Shown here: one piece after another, positions 17,420-25,835 of the stretch
Layout of the letters: each line of letters opens with the position of its first letter
Numbering within the stretch: position 1 is the first letter of the stretch
NCBI RefSeq assembly: GCF_028705895.1
Contig: NZ_JAQWCQ010000038.1
Coordinates: 1 to 36,849, forward strand
DNA from: Massilibacteroides sp.
GTDB taxonomy: Bacteria > Bacteroidota > Bacteroidia > Bacteroidales > Tannerellaceae
Length of the DNA: 36,849 nucleotides
Direction of reading: 5' to 3'
Program-made: the position numbers and the translations under genes
The notes under the pieces: generated by a model
The model's database searches: none
Told to the model about the DNA's origin: nothing
What the model saw: the letters and a program-made list of their open reading frames with translations, nothing else

Positions 17420-18547
17420 TTATTGTTTTGCTTCATTAATAATCATTTGCACTACCGGCTTTTCCTGATTATCCCGGTCGAATAGTAAGGGATAATCTTT
17501 CCGTCCACGAACAGGAAAATCATTCTTCCATGAATCCTGATCAGTGATGCCCCACATCGTAACGCGTGATATTTTATCGGCGTGCTTAATAAATAATCTG
17601 AAAAAACTCAACATCCTTGCATTCCACGCTTCCTGAATTGAAGCAGGTACACCTTCTGTGTATGGATTTAATTCTTTCTGATAATCAAAGTTTGCACTCA
17701 GATCAGCACCAATACCTGCCTTTGGAAAAGGAAGTATCGAGAGATCAAACTCCGTAACCATTACATTCACGCCTTCTTTATTGTAGGCAAGAATTGTTTC
17801 TTCATATTCTTCTAAAGTAGGACTGTCCATTCCCAAATGTCCTTGCATACCGATTGCATCAATACGTATTCCTCTCTCTTTCAGCGTACGTATCAGTCGG
17901 GTTACTGTTTCACGTCTGCCGGGATACCACTCATTGTAATCGTTGTAATATAGTTCTGCATCCGGATCAGCTTCCTGTGCATATTGAAAAGCTAAAGGTA
18001 TAAATTCCTCACCCAGTATTTCGTAGAATTTACTTTTTCGGTACGAACCATCTTCGAGTATCGCTTCATTAACCACATCCCAACCTTTAATGCGACCTTT
18101 ATAACGACCGACAATCGTGTTTATATGTGTCTTCATTCTTTCTTTAAGAACGTCTGCCGAAACGTTCTCACCATTCTCATCAACACAAAACCAGGGAGAT
18201 AACTGACTATGCCAGATCAATGCATGACCGATAATAAACATATCTTGTTTTTCACCTAAGTCAACAAATTGATCCGACAGCGTAAAATTGAACTGATCTT
18301 CTAAAGGATGTATGACTTCACTTTTCATGCAGTTCTCTGCTACAATTGAATTAAAATGCGTAGCAAGAATACGTAGCCCGGCAGTATCTTTTCCGGAAAT
18401 CTCTCCGGTATTAAGCGCTGCCCCTATCAAAAACTTATTTTTGAAGGCTTCTTTCAAAGTAGGCTTTTCCTTTGATTCCGTATTTGAACAAGCTATTAAT
18501 ATGATGGCGATTCCTGTGATAAATAATAAATAAAAATGTTTTCTCAC
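17420..18547 (-). CDS. GH10 endo-beta-1,4-xylanase, lipoprotein, GTG start
   Basis: Endo-xylanase of 375 aa with a single catalytic domain. The signal ends in a lipobox (IIILIAC type, C20), so it is membrane-anchored, possibly surface-exposed (SNTES follows the cysteine). The acid/base is E161 (WDVVNEAI) and the nucleophile is E266 ([10 protein letters not shown]); WGITDQDSW is the usual C-terminal motif. The start codon is GTG: the in-frame stop just upstream coincides with the symporter stop, and no ATG occurs within the first 70 codons, so the signal peptide fixes this start. It is the only endo-acting xylanase in the window and defines the substrate of the operon. Confidence 0.95.
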   Translation of the reverse strand: MRKHFYLLFITGIAIILIACSNTESKEKPTLKEAFKNKFLIGAALNTGEISGKDTAGLRILATHFNSIVAENCMKSEVIHPLEDQFNFTLSDQFVDLGEKQDMFIIGHALIWHSQLSPWFCVDENGENVSADVLKERMKTHINTIVGRYKGRIKGWDVVNEAILEDGSYRKSKFYEILGEEFIPLAFQYAQEADPDAELYYNDYNEWYPGRRETVTRLIRTLKERGIRIDAIGMQGHLGMDSPTLEEYEETILAYNKEGVNVMVTEFDLSILPFPKAGIGADLSANFDYQKELNPYTEGVPASIQEAWNARMLSFFRLFIKHADKISRVTMWGITDQDSWKNDFPVRGRKDYPLLFDRDNQEKPVVQMIINEAKQ

Positions 18548-18556
18548 GATCTCTTC

Positions 18557-20044
18557 TTATTTTGTGTTTATACTTCTTCGTTCAGCTAATTCTGCTTGTA
18601 TCTTTTCATTCTTTTGTTTACTGATAGGGTAGAAGAAAAGCGCGATAACTCCTATCATAAATGTAGCCGCAGGAATGATGCCTGAAGTGAGCTTTATACC
18701 TGCAATAGCCGAAGGAGATTGAACGGTATTGGCTACAAATCCAAATGAATCGATAATGGCTCCGCAGATAGCACCACCCAACCCGAGTCCTGTTTTTAAA
18801 GCAAATACAATACCCGCAAACACAAATCCTGTTGCGCGGCGACTGTTTAACCATTCAGAATGATCGGCAACATCTCCCATCATTGCCCAGAGTAGAGGTA
18901 CAGTAGGGGCGTATGCCAGACTTTTTAATATGTTGAGCATAAAGAGACCTTCGATATTGCTCGGCGAAGCCCAGAAAAACATTCCAGTGAACAAAGCCGT
19001 CAATGCAAGGCAAATAACAAACACGTTCCGCTTTCCAAATAAACCAGACAGAAAACCGGATAATAAAATCACTCCTATTAATTGGATCAGCGAGCCTACC
19101 ATATTAAAAAGACTGAAACCAACTCCAAAAACATTTTCAGCACTATATACAATCAATCCAAAAGCATCTAAGATGTTTCCCCAGAAACCTAAATTGCCCG
19201 GATCGCCTGTCAGACCGACTTTCTGAAGGAAAACAAACAAAGCTTCCTTATCAACTACATAATTAAAATAATAAGACATACTGCTTCCCCACATAGCCAA
19301 AGTGGTGAACAGGAAAAGAGTCAGAACAAACATTGCTTTCCATGGCCGACTGGACAGTATGTCTTTGAAATCTTGCTTGATAGAGGTCTTCTGATTAGGA
19401 GGGGGAGCTATGCGTTCTTTGGTAGAAAAGAAGGTGATAACCATTAAAACAACGCCAACTGCAGCAAAAAGAACGATGGTCCATAACCACCCTGAGGAGG
19501 AGTTTGCACTACCTCCGAATTTTGTAACTAAGGGTAGTGTTAGTCCCTGAACTATAAAGGTGGCGATGGTTGCCGTAACAAACCGAACAGAGGCAATGCT
19601 TGTTCGTTCTTTTATGTCGCTTGTCATAACTCCCCCAAGTGAAGCATAAGGGGTATTGTTGAAAGAATATATTGTCATTAACAGGGTATAAGTTACTCCG
19701 GCATAAATAATCTTTCCCCGTTCTCCGAGATCAGGAGTTGTAAATGCCAAAACAAAAAATACAGCAAACGGCAAAGCTGTCCACAACAGCCAGGGACGGT
19801 ATTTACCCCATTTTGTATTGGTTCTGTCCGATAAAATTCCAACCAAAGGATCAACAAAAGCATCAAAGAAGCGGGCAAACAACAGGATCATTCCTGCGGC
19901 CGTAGCTTTGATTCCAAACACATCTGTATAAAAAAACAGTTGGAACATCATCATCATCTGGAAGATGAGATTCGCGGTACCGTCTCCAAGACTGTAGCCG
20001 ACTTTTTCTCTCATGGAGACTTTTTGCGAAGCGTTAGTTTTCAT
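18557..20044 (-). CDS. GPH-family (MFS) sugar:cation symporter, 495 aa
   Basis: Inner-membrane transporter with about 12 hydrophobic helices, of the glycoside-pentoside-hexuronide family. The N-terminal signature is REKVGYSLGDGTANLIFQ, followed by FFDAFVDPLVGILSDRT and KWGKYRPWLLW, which are typical of MelB/XylP/YicJ proteins. In this operon it should carry xylo-oligosaccharides, xylosides or uronides from periplasm to cytoplasm with Na+ or H+. It lies 14 bp after the esterase and 9 bp before the GH10 gene. The exact substrate cannot be read from the sequence. The N-terminus is normal and complete. Confidence 0.94.
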   Translation of the reverse strand: MKTNASQKVSMREKVGYSLGDGTANLIFQMMMMFQLFFYTDVFGIKATAAGMILLFARFFDAFVDPLVGILSDRTNTKWGKYRPWLLWTALPFAVFFVLAFTTPDLGERGKIIYAGVTYTLLMTIYSFNNTPYASLGGVMTSDIKERTSIASVRFVTATIATFIVQGLTLPLVTKFGGSANSSSGWLWTIVLFAAVGVVLMVITFFSTKERIAPPPNQKTSIKQDFKDILSSRPWKAMFVLTLFLFTTLAMWGSSMSYYFNYVVDKEALFVFLQKVGLTGDPGNLGFWGNILDAFGLIVYSAENVFGVGFSLFNMVGSLIQLIGVILLSGFLSGLFGKRNVFVICLALTALFTGMFFWASPSNIEGLFMLNILKSLAYAPTVPLLWAMMGDVADHSEWLNSRRATGFVFAGIVFALKTGLGLGGAICGAIIDSFGFVANTVQSPSAIAGIKLTSGIIPAATFMIGVIALFFYPISKQKNEKIQAELAERRSINTK

Positions 20045-20058
20045 GCTATTTTAGCTTA

Positions 20059-21999
20059 TTAGTTTTTACGTTCTGTTTGGAATGGTGATGCCGGCAATCC
20101 GGATTTGTTTTTAAGATTTGCTCCTTCCGGATTGTCTCCCCAGGCATAACGAACTTTTACGGGGTTTTTGATCGCTTCATTCCATACGATTACTTTATTC
20201 TTTTCAACTCTGGCTTCTGCCCATTGGTAGTTACCGTCTTTTCCGGCAATAGCAAATCCCTTTACTTCATCTGCAGGAAACAGATCATCAGTTCCTTTTT
20301 GAAAAGAAAGAATTATTTTGTCTCCTTCAATTTGCATGGATTCATAAACAGGGCCATCTGCAATAATAGTCTTGTCATCGTAGGCAATTCGTTGTGCTTG
20401 CAGGGATAAGCGTCTGCCTATATCTTTCTTATTTAATGGATGTATATCATTCCATTCGCCAATATCTATTGCAACAGCCAGTCCTGTATTGGGCGTATCT
20501 TGCACTACGCTTCTTTGAGACTCCCTGAGTTGCGCCCAATTGCTTTCGGATGGATTTGTTGTGACCTTCATAAAGTTGGGTAATTGGACAACAATAAAAG
20601 GTATGTCTCTATCTCCCAGAAAAGATCTCCAATCCTGAATCAATGCAGATAACAGATCATAATATTCGAATGGCTGTCCCGTATTACTCTCTCCCTGATA
20701 CCATAAGATACCTTTAAAAGCAAGATTTTGTAAAGGTGCAATCATGCCGTTAAAAAATCCCGTAGGTCGTTGTTGATAAGTTCCTACGCTTTGTAATGCC
20801 GGCATCCGGACGCCTGTCTTATATTTCCATTCTTTCTCCAGATTAATTTCGTTATCCTCAAATACTAATTTATAAGGCTTCTCATCTACAAATTGAGGAA
20901 ATCCGCTATAGCTGATCAAACGAACAGTGATATTATTTTTCCCTTCTTTCAGTAAACCGGAAGGTATGGAGTAGATTCGTGGTGGATATTGATAAGCAAC
21001 AGCGCCTACAAAAACACCATTCACGAAAACCGAATCGGCATCAACAATACATCCTAAACGAATAATTGCTTCTTTCCCCGCCAAATCAGCAGAAAGATCG
21101 ATGTCTTTTCTGAACCATATTGAACCATTCACAAAACCCGATTTGTCTTGCCCCCATGATTTATTGTTCAGATCAGTTATCGACCATGAACTATCGTCGT
21201 ATTCAGGACTATACCATTTAATATCCTCCAGTAACCCACAATCGTTTTTGCATAAGATAGAATTCCATATTGTGCGTCTTTCTATATCAAGATTTTGGGT
21301 ATGTTCAATATATGAATCGATACGATGCATATCACGATCATGTAAATAATGTGGAAACGGCTTCAGACTTTTTTCACTGATCCAGGACTCGATAGGAGAA
21401 CCTCCCACAGACGAATTGATAATTCCGATCGGGACAGTAATTTTTTCATATAAATCTTTTGCGAAAAAATAACATGTAGCAGAGTAGGATAGGGCATTCT
21501 CCGGAGTCAATGATTTCCAATTTACCTCTTTTACGTCCTTCTGCGGTGTATGGTAGTTGTGGTTTATCGGCGTTTTTACGTAACGTATATTGGTGTTGGT
21601 ATATTCTTTGATTTCTTCTCTATACAGATCGAGTACCCGATTGATCGGAAGTTCCATGTTGGATTGTCCGGAACAAAGCCACACATCGCCTATCAGAATA
21701 TCTTTGATATGAATATCATTGATCGTCATTACATAAGGACCACCGGCTTTTACAGGCGGGATAACTATTTTCCAATCTCCGTTCTCATTGGCTGTTGTGT
21801 TATATCTCTCTTTTAAAAACTCAACCTCTATAGATTCACCACTATCTGCAGTTCCCCAGATAACGATGTTTTGTTCTCTTTGTAAAACCATCCCGTCGGA
21901 GACTAAGGCAGGTAGTTTAACCTTTGCCTCGCACAAAGAGGCGAAGCAAAGGAATAAACAAACATCTATAACTAATCTAAAAAAAATACCGCTTTTCAT
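20059..21999 (-). CDS. SGNH carbohydrate O-acetylesterase (sialate O-acetylesterase-like) with inserted beta-sandwich, 646 aa
   Basis: Likely removes O-acetyl groups from xylan fragments in the periplasm. A signal peptide ends near residue 25 (CEAKVK). The SGNH fold carries S113 (SGQSNMELP), the WYQGESN block (433-439) and the catalytic dyad D518/H520 (WNDIHPLN). Between about 255 and 385 a GH2-like sugar-binding sandwich (WFRKDIDL, SVFVNGVFVG, YSIPSGLLKEGKN) interrupts the hydrolase domain. This layout occurs in SIAE-type and CE20-type esterases. Automatic names mention sialate, but the xylan operon context favours acetyl-xylan or acetylated oligosaccharides. It lies 16 bp after the GH35 gene. 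Confidence 0.88.
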   Translation of the reverse strand: MKSGIFFRLVIDVCLFLCFASLCEAKVKLPALVSDGMVLQREQNIVIWGTADSGESIEVEFLKERYNTTANENGDWKIVIPPVKAGGPYVMTINDIHIKDILIGDVWLCSGQSNMELPINRVLDLYREEIKEYTNTNIRYVKTPINHNYHTPQKDVKEVNWKSLTPENALSYSATCYFFAKDLYEKITVPIGIINSSVGGSPIESWISEKSLKPFPHYLHDRDMHRIDSYIEHTQNLDIERRTIWNSILCKNDCGLLEDIKWYSPEYDDSSWSITDLNNKSWGQDKSGFVNGSIWFRKDIDLSADLAGKEAIIRLGCIVDADSVFVNGVFVGAVAYQYPPRIYSIPSGLLKEGKNNITVRLISYSGFPQFVDEKPYKLVFEDNEINLEKEWKYKTGVRMPALQSVGTYQQRPTGFFNGMIAPLQNLAFKGILWYQGESNTGQPFEYYDLLSALIQDWRSFLGDRDIPFIVVQLPNFMKVTTNPSESNWAQLRESQRSVVQDTPNTGLAVAIDIGEWNDIHPLNKKDIGRRLSLQAQRIAYDDKTIIADGPVYESMQIEGDKIILSFQKGTDDLFPADEVKGFAIAGKDGNYQWAEARVEKNKVIVWNEAIKNPVKVRYAWGDNPEGANLKNKSGLPASPFQTERKN

Positions 22000-22015
22000 C
22001 TATCGTATAAGTTTT

Positions 22016-23725
22016 TCATTTGTATTCGTACAGTCTGACGTGAAGGATACTGAAATCGTCCACTCCTATACGCACATGACGTCCCTGATGTGTCTGATCT
22101 CCATTTAATCTGCGAAGAGGAATAAACTTCCCGGTATCATCAATTCTGATTTCATCCACAGTCCCTATTCCTGCGCGCAATCCACCATTCCACAATTGTT
22201 GTTTGTTATCGTTTCCTCCTTGGCTAATAAAGCCGTCTTCCCCTAATTCCTTAGCTTGGATATTGCTTTTTTCTCCTTTTTTATCAAACTCGATAACAAG
22301 ACCGCTTCCTGCAATAAGGTATTCGTCTTTATTCAAACGGATAATTAAGCCTCCTCCTTCAGGCCATACTGAACCGTCCGTAGCACGCGGATCCCATGGC
22401 AATGTAAAGAAATGCTTGCAGGTTAACTTTAAATCGTCAAAAAAGAGGATACGTTCTTTGTTCTCCTGATCGAATAATAACCCATTCATCTTTCCTGTTC
22501 CTTGATAATCAGTCAACACAGGCATTAATTCTTTTAGTTTACTATAAGCCTGAACCAAGGGAGAACTTGATTCTACAGAACCGTTCTCAATAGAAAAAGG
22601 ACTATACCCAATGGCATCATGTTCTCCAAATACATAAAAGGCCTGAACTCCATTATTATTCCCTAATCTTACTTCCGGAATAAACAGCGGGTTATTCTGT
22701 AAATGATATTGTTTTACCCAATCAGAAAATCCTTTATCGTACAGATCCGGAGCTAAAAAGTCAATACTTGGTGCACCGCAGTTCCATACATCAATCAGGT
22801 GAGCTAAAGGACCGGCCGAAGGATATTCTCCGGGTTGTCGATTTCGGCTGTTCATTGCTGCATTCACATATAGCGGGAGGTTATGTATTGAACGTGCTGT
22901 TTGCGCTAATTGCTCTATATATAGCGCGTAATTCCACGCCATAAAAATTTCGTCCGTATATAAATCCTCTCCGAATATTTCCTGCCACGTACCTTTTGTT
23001 TTAAATTCTTGCTTTCCCCATTTCTCTATCATTTGGGGATATAATTCTTTTTTGTGTTTTGTCAGATAGTTTATCAGTGCTTCCGGCACTTGTGCATTAA
23101 ACAAGGTATTGGCTACTTCTGAATAATCCCGGGCATCTTCCAGCATTCCGATCTCATTCTCAATCTGAATCATTATCACCGTATTGTCTTCTTTATCAAC
23201 AGAGGAGATATGCTTCATAAATTCAGCAAAGGCTTTATTGTCAGCCTGAAATACATTCTTAGAAAAGGAACTGGCTATTTCTAACGGTTTACCTTCTTTC
23301 GTATAAGCACGAGGATATTTCTCATAATCTTTCTTGAACCATAACGGCGCATAACAACTCATTGAATTTTTCCATGCACCAAACCAAAGAAAGACTACTT
23401 TCAATTCATTTTTACGAGCTTGGTTTATTGTTTTATCTATCAAACTAAAACTAAACACACCTTCTTCAGGCTCAATCAGATCCCAATAAGCCGGAACCAG
23501 AACCGTGTTTAATCCCATCGACTGAAGTTTCGGAAATATACGTTCGATATCCTTTTCGGCAGAAGCCGACGAATTACCCAACTCGCCACCCAGAACAAGA
23601 AATGCTTTGCCATCAACAATTAATTGACTCGCACCCCCCTGCTGTTTCAAATAAGGTAATCCCCTTTGCCCGAATAACGGTATACAAAAGACCGAAAGGA
23701 TTATTAGAAGTATATTTTTTTTCAT
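22016..23725 (-). CDS. GH35 beta-galactosidase-like enzyme with DUF5597-type C-terminus, 569 aa
   Basis: Exported retaining glycosidase of the GH35 clan. A signal peptide (MKKNILLIILSVFCIPLFG) leads into a TIM barrel with acid/base E191 (IQIENEIGM) and nucleophile E351 (FIPEVRLG). The C-terminal third (about 405-569) is a beta-rich domain like DUF5597, as in Cellvibrio Bgl35A. The ATG at 23725 is chosen; a TTG four codons upstream would spoil the signal peptide. Within a xylan operon it may remove galactose from decorated arabinoxylan, but GH35 members with other exo-specificities exist. The 63-bp gap to the preceding GH43 is the widest in the operon. Confidence 0.88.
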   Translation of the reverse strand: MKKNILLIILSVFCIPLFGQRGLPYLKQQGGASQLIVDGKAFLVLGGELGNSSASAEKDIERIFPKLQSMGLNTVLVPAYWDLIEPEEGVFSFSLIDKTINQARKNELKVVFLWFGAWKNSMSCYAPLWFKKDYEKYPRAYTKEGKPLEIASSFSKNVFQADNKAFAEFMKHISSVDKEDNTVIMIQIENEIGMLEDARDYSEVANTLFNAQVPEALINYLTKHKKELYPQMIEKWGKQEFKTKGTWQEIFGEDLYTDEIFMAWNYALYIEQLAQTARSIHNLPLYVNAAMNSRNRQPGEYPSAGPLAHLIDVWNCGAPSIDFLAPDLYDKGFSDWVKQYHLQNNPLFIPEVRLGNNNGVQAFYVFGEHDAIGYSPFSIENGSVESSSPLVQAYSKLKELMPVLTDYQGTGKMNGLLFDQENKERILFFDDLKLTCKHFFTLPWDPRATDGSVWPEGGGLIIRLNKDEYLIAGSGLVIEFDKKGEKSNIQAKELGEDGFISQGGNDNKQQLWNGGLRAGIGTVDEIRIDDTGKFIPLRRLNGDQTHQGRHVRIGVDDFSILHVRLYEYK

Positions 23726-23788
23726 GAGATTGATCAAGTAGTAGTCTATGCGATATATGTTTGTTTCGTTTTTACATCATTGTTTTAT

Positions 23789-25522
23789 TTACTTATTAGA
23801 GTTTTTTACCGCATACATGCCGATGGTAGAACCTGTGAAACCACCAGCAGATGCGGTTGATAGAGGTTTTGCGTCGATCTTGTCGCATAACATTTTCCAG
23901 TTTCCATCACCCGGATCGTAGAAGAAATTGTACGTTAATCCGGTAGAAACGACTTTCATTTTGACAGTTTTGTTTGTTTTCACTGAGACAGAATTTGTTG
24001 TTGTTTCTTTTGCCTCATGGTTAACTGTCTGCTTTAAACCTATAATCTTTTGCCCGTTGTTTTGTCTGATAAAAAAGAAATAATGATTACCTTCATTCTT
24101 AAATAGGAGCATACCTGCTTCATCAGATTCATTTTCAGGATTAAATGTTAATTCTGTTGTACATTCGAACTTATGATGTTGCATACGTCGTGCAATATAT
24201 GCCGGAGTTTTCTTCTCTGAGGCAGTAATTGTTGTTCCGTATAAGGCAAGGGAACCTGGCTTTTCTGTTAATGAATAAAGATCTGTTGCAGGGGTTCTTA
24301 ATGTAAGCCATTCCATTCCAAGAACGGGATCGTTGAAATCATCTTTTCTTTCAAAATTCCCAAAAGTAACATTCGTTTCTCGTTGTACTCCCTTTCTTTT
24401 TAGTATCATGGGAACAAGGTCATCGTCCTTTGTCATATAAGGAAATCCATCATCACTCCATCTGACAGGCATGATGAACGTTTCTCGTCCCAGATTCTCA
24501 AAATCATTATCAATCGGGCGACATGCTAAGAATACAGCCCACCAATCACCCTCTTTTGTTTGAATCAGATCGGCATGTCCTGCGCAAGTAATCGGATTTG
24601 GCCGATCAGATGTTAACTGCTTTTGGGTAAGTATCGGGTTTTTGTCCCATGGTGTAAAATCTCCCATAGGAGAATCCCCGCTGAAGATAACCTCAGTATG
24701 GTTTGTTCCTGTCCCTCCTTCAGCGGCCATCAAATAATATTTTCCATTGATTTTATACATGTGTGGTCCTTCAATCCAGATTGGCTTTTCGGCTAAATTA
24801 ACACCTCCGTTAACCAACATTTTCCATGGACCTACTGTCTTATCCGTATTTACGTCAAACTCACGGACTCTGATTGATCGATGACCGTCATAAAGTTCTT
24901 TTCCGTCCATACCATCGTTATTCACAATATATGCACGTCCGTCATCATCAAAAAAGAAAGACGGATCAATACCTCCAACTTTAGGAAGATAGATCGGATC
25001 AGACCAAGAGCCGAACGGATCTTGTGTTTTAACAAAGAAATTACCTGCCCCTACATTGGTCGTAATCATATAATATGTTTGATTGCGTGGATTATAGCTT
25101 ATGTCGGGAGCAAATATTCCTCCGCTAACGTGTTGTCCTTCCATCTTAACTAACTGAGAAGGACGATCGAGTACGTGTCCGATTTGTTTCCAATTAACTA
25201 AATCCTTGCTATGAAAGATGGGTACTCCGGGATAATAAGTAAAGGTAGAAGTAACAAGAAAATAATCTTCTCCGTTGGTACATACGCTGGGGTCTGAATA
25301 CCATCCCGGAAGTATGGGATTATAAAACTGTTCGGGTTCTGTTAATCTATTTTCGTTGTAAAAATCATCATTGCCCTTATAGGTAAAATTGTTAAAATAG
25401 GCAATTGCTCCTTTCTTTTCTATATCTGTTTTTTCTGTGTTGCTTTTATTAAAAGAACAAGCTGAAGCTATAACGATAACTCCTGACAGAAAAACGAACG
25501 GAATATTTTTTCTTCTTTTCAT
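23789..25522 (-). CDS. GH43 glycoside hydrolase, lipoprotein (GH43_10-like with CBM91-type domain), 577 aa
   Basis: First gene of the xylan operon. A lipobox at C22 (VIASACSFNKS) anchors the protein in a membrane, and a 45-residue linker follows. The propeller (about 65-375) carries D77 (GWYSDPSV), D186 (GGIDPSFFF) and E251 (WIEGPHMYKI). The C-terminal part (about 390-577) resembles the beta-xylosidase concanavalin-like domain. Likely a beta-xylosidase or arabinofuranosidase acting outside the cytoplasm. It has a TACATTTG -7 box 65 bp upstream without a -33 box, which fits activator-dependent expression by the divergent HTCS. Subfamily is from memory. Confidence 0.92.
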   Translation of the reverse strand: MKRRKNIPFVFLSGVIVIASACSFNKSNTEKTDIEKKGAIAYFNNFTYKGNDDFYNENRLTEPEQFYNPILPGWYSDPSVCTNGEDYFLVTSTFTYYPGVPIFHSKDLVNWKQIGHVLDRPSQLVKMEGQHVSGGIFAPDISYNPRNQTYYMITTNVGAGNFFVKTQDPFGSWSDPIYLPKVGGIDPSFFFDDDGRAYIVNNDGMDGKELYDGHRSIRVREFDVNTDKTVGPWKMLVNGGVNLAEKPIWIEGPHMYKINGKYYLMAAEGGTGTNHTEVIFSGDSPMGDFTPWDKNPILTQKQLTSDRPNPITCAGHADLIQTKEGDWWAVFLACRPIDNDFENLGRETFIMPVRWSDDGFPYMTKDDDLVPMILKRKGVQRETNVTFGNFERKDDFNDPVLGMEWLTLRTPATDLYSLTEKPGSLALYGTTITASEKKTPAYIARRMQHHKFECTTELTFNPENESDEAGMLLFKNEGNHYFFFIRQNNGQKIIGLKQTVNHEAKETTTNSVSVKTNKTVKMKVVSTGLTYNFFYDPGDGNWKMLCDKIDAKPLSTASAGGFTGSTIGMYAVKNSNK

Positions 25523-25587
25523 ATTATAGTATTTGTGTATTTAGGTGAACAGAGAATTCTAAGACATCTCTTTGTTTTAGCTCCAAA

Positions 25588-25595
25588 CAAATGTA
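25588..25595 (-). promoter_or_regulatory. -7 box of the xylan operon
   Basis: Minus-strand TACATTTG matches TAnnTTTG and predicts a start near 25581, giving a leader of about 60 nt. No TTTG occurs at the -33 position, which suggests that an activator, probably the divergent HTCS, is required. Confidence 0.5.
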
Positions 25596-25613
25596 TTGAT
25601 CACATGTATTGAT
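25591..25613. repeat. 10-bp direct repeat overlapping the xylan-operon promoter
   Basis: ATGTATTGAT occurs at 25591-25600 and 25604-25613, a 13-bp period. The first copy overlaps the -7 box and the second lies in the spacer. Possible regulator contact, or chance in AT-rich DNA. Confidence 0.45.
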
Positions 25614-25669
25614 ATAGGTATGTTTATGATACCAATGTTTTCGCTGGTGAAACATATCGTTATCACTCT

Positions 25670-25698
25670 TGTTACAAAGTATTATGTATATGTTACAA
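25670..25698. promoter_or_regulatory. Candidate HTCS operator: TGTTACAA direct repeats, 21 bp apart
   Basis: TGTTACAA at 25670-25677 and 25691-25698 are identical, in the same orientation, and separated by exactly two helical turns, as expected for AraC-type DNA-binding domains. They lie in the 313-bp region between the divergent xylan operon and HTCS gene, about 90-115 bp upstream of the predicted operon start. The rest of this region holds the -7 boxes and a GGTAT/ATACC inverted repeat (25617-25633). Confidence 0.5.
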
Positions 25699-25835
25699 TA
25701 ATAATTGTTGATATCTCTGTTATATATTCTTGGGTGTTAGATATGTAAGTGAATATAATTCATACGCTCATGTAATTAAATAATGATATTTATTTGTAGA
25801 TGTCTTAGTTAAGTGATATTTTTACACTCAATGAC

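Noticed and set aside
18618-18854. 78-codon frame rich in Cys, Tyr and Arg inside the symporter gene
   Set aside because: It is a frame shadow; its odd composition comes from reading a hydrophobic gene out of frame.
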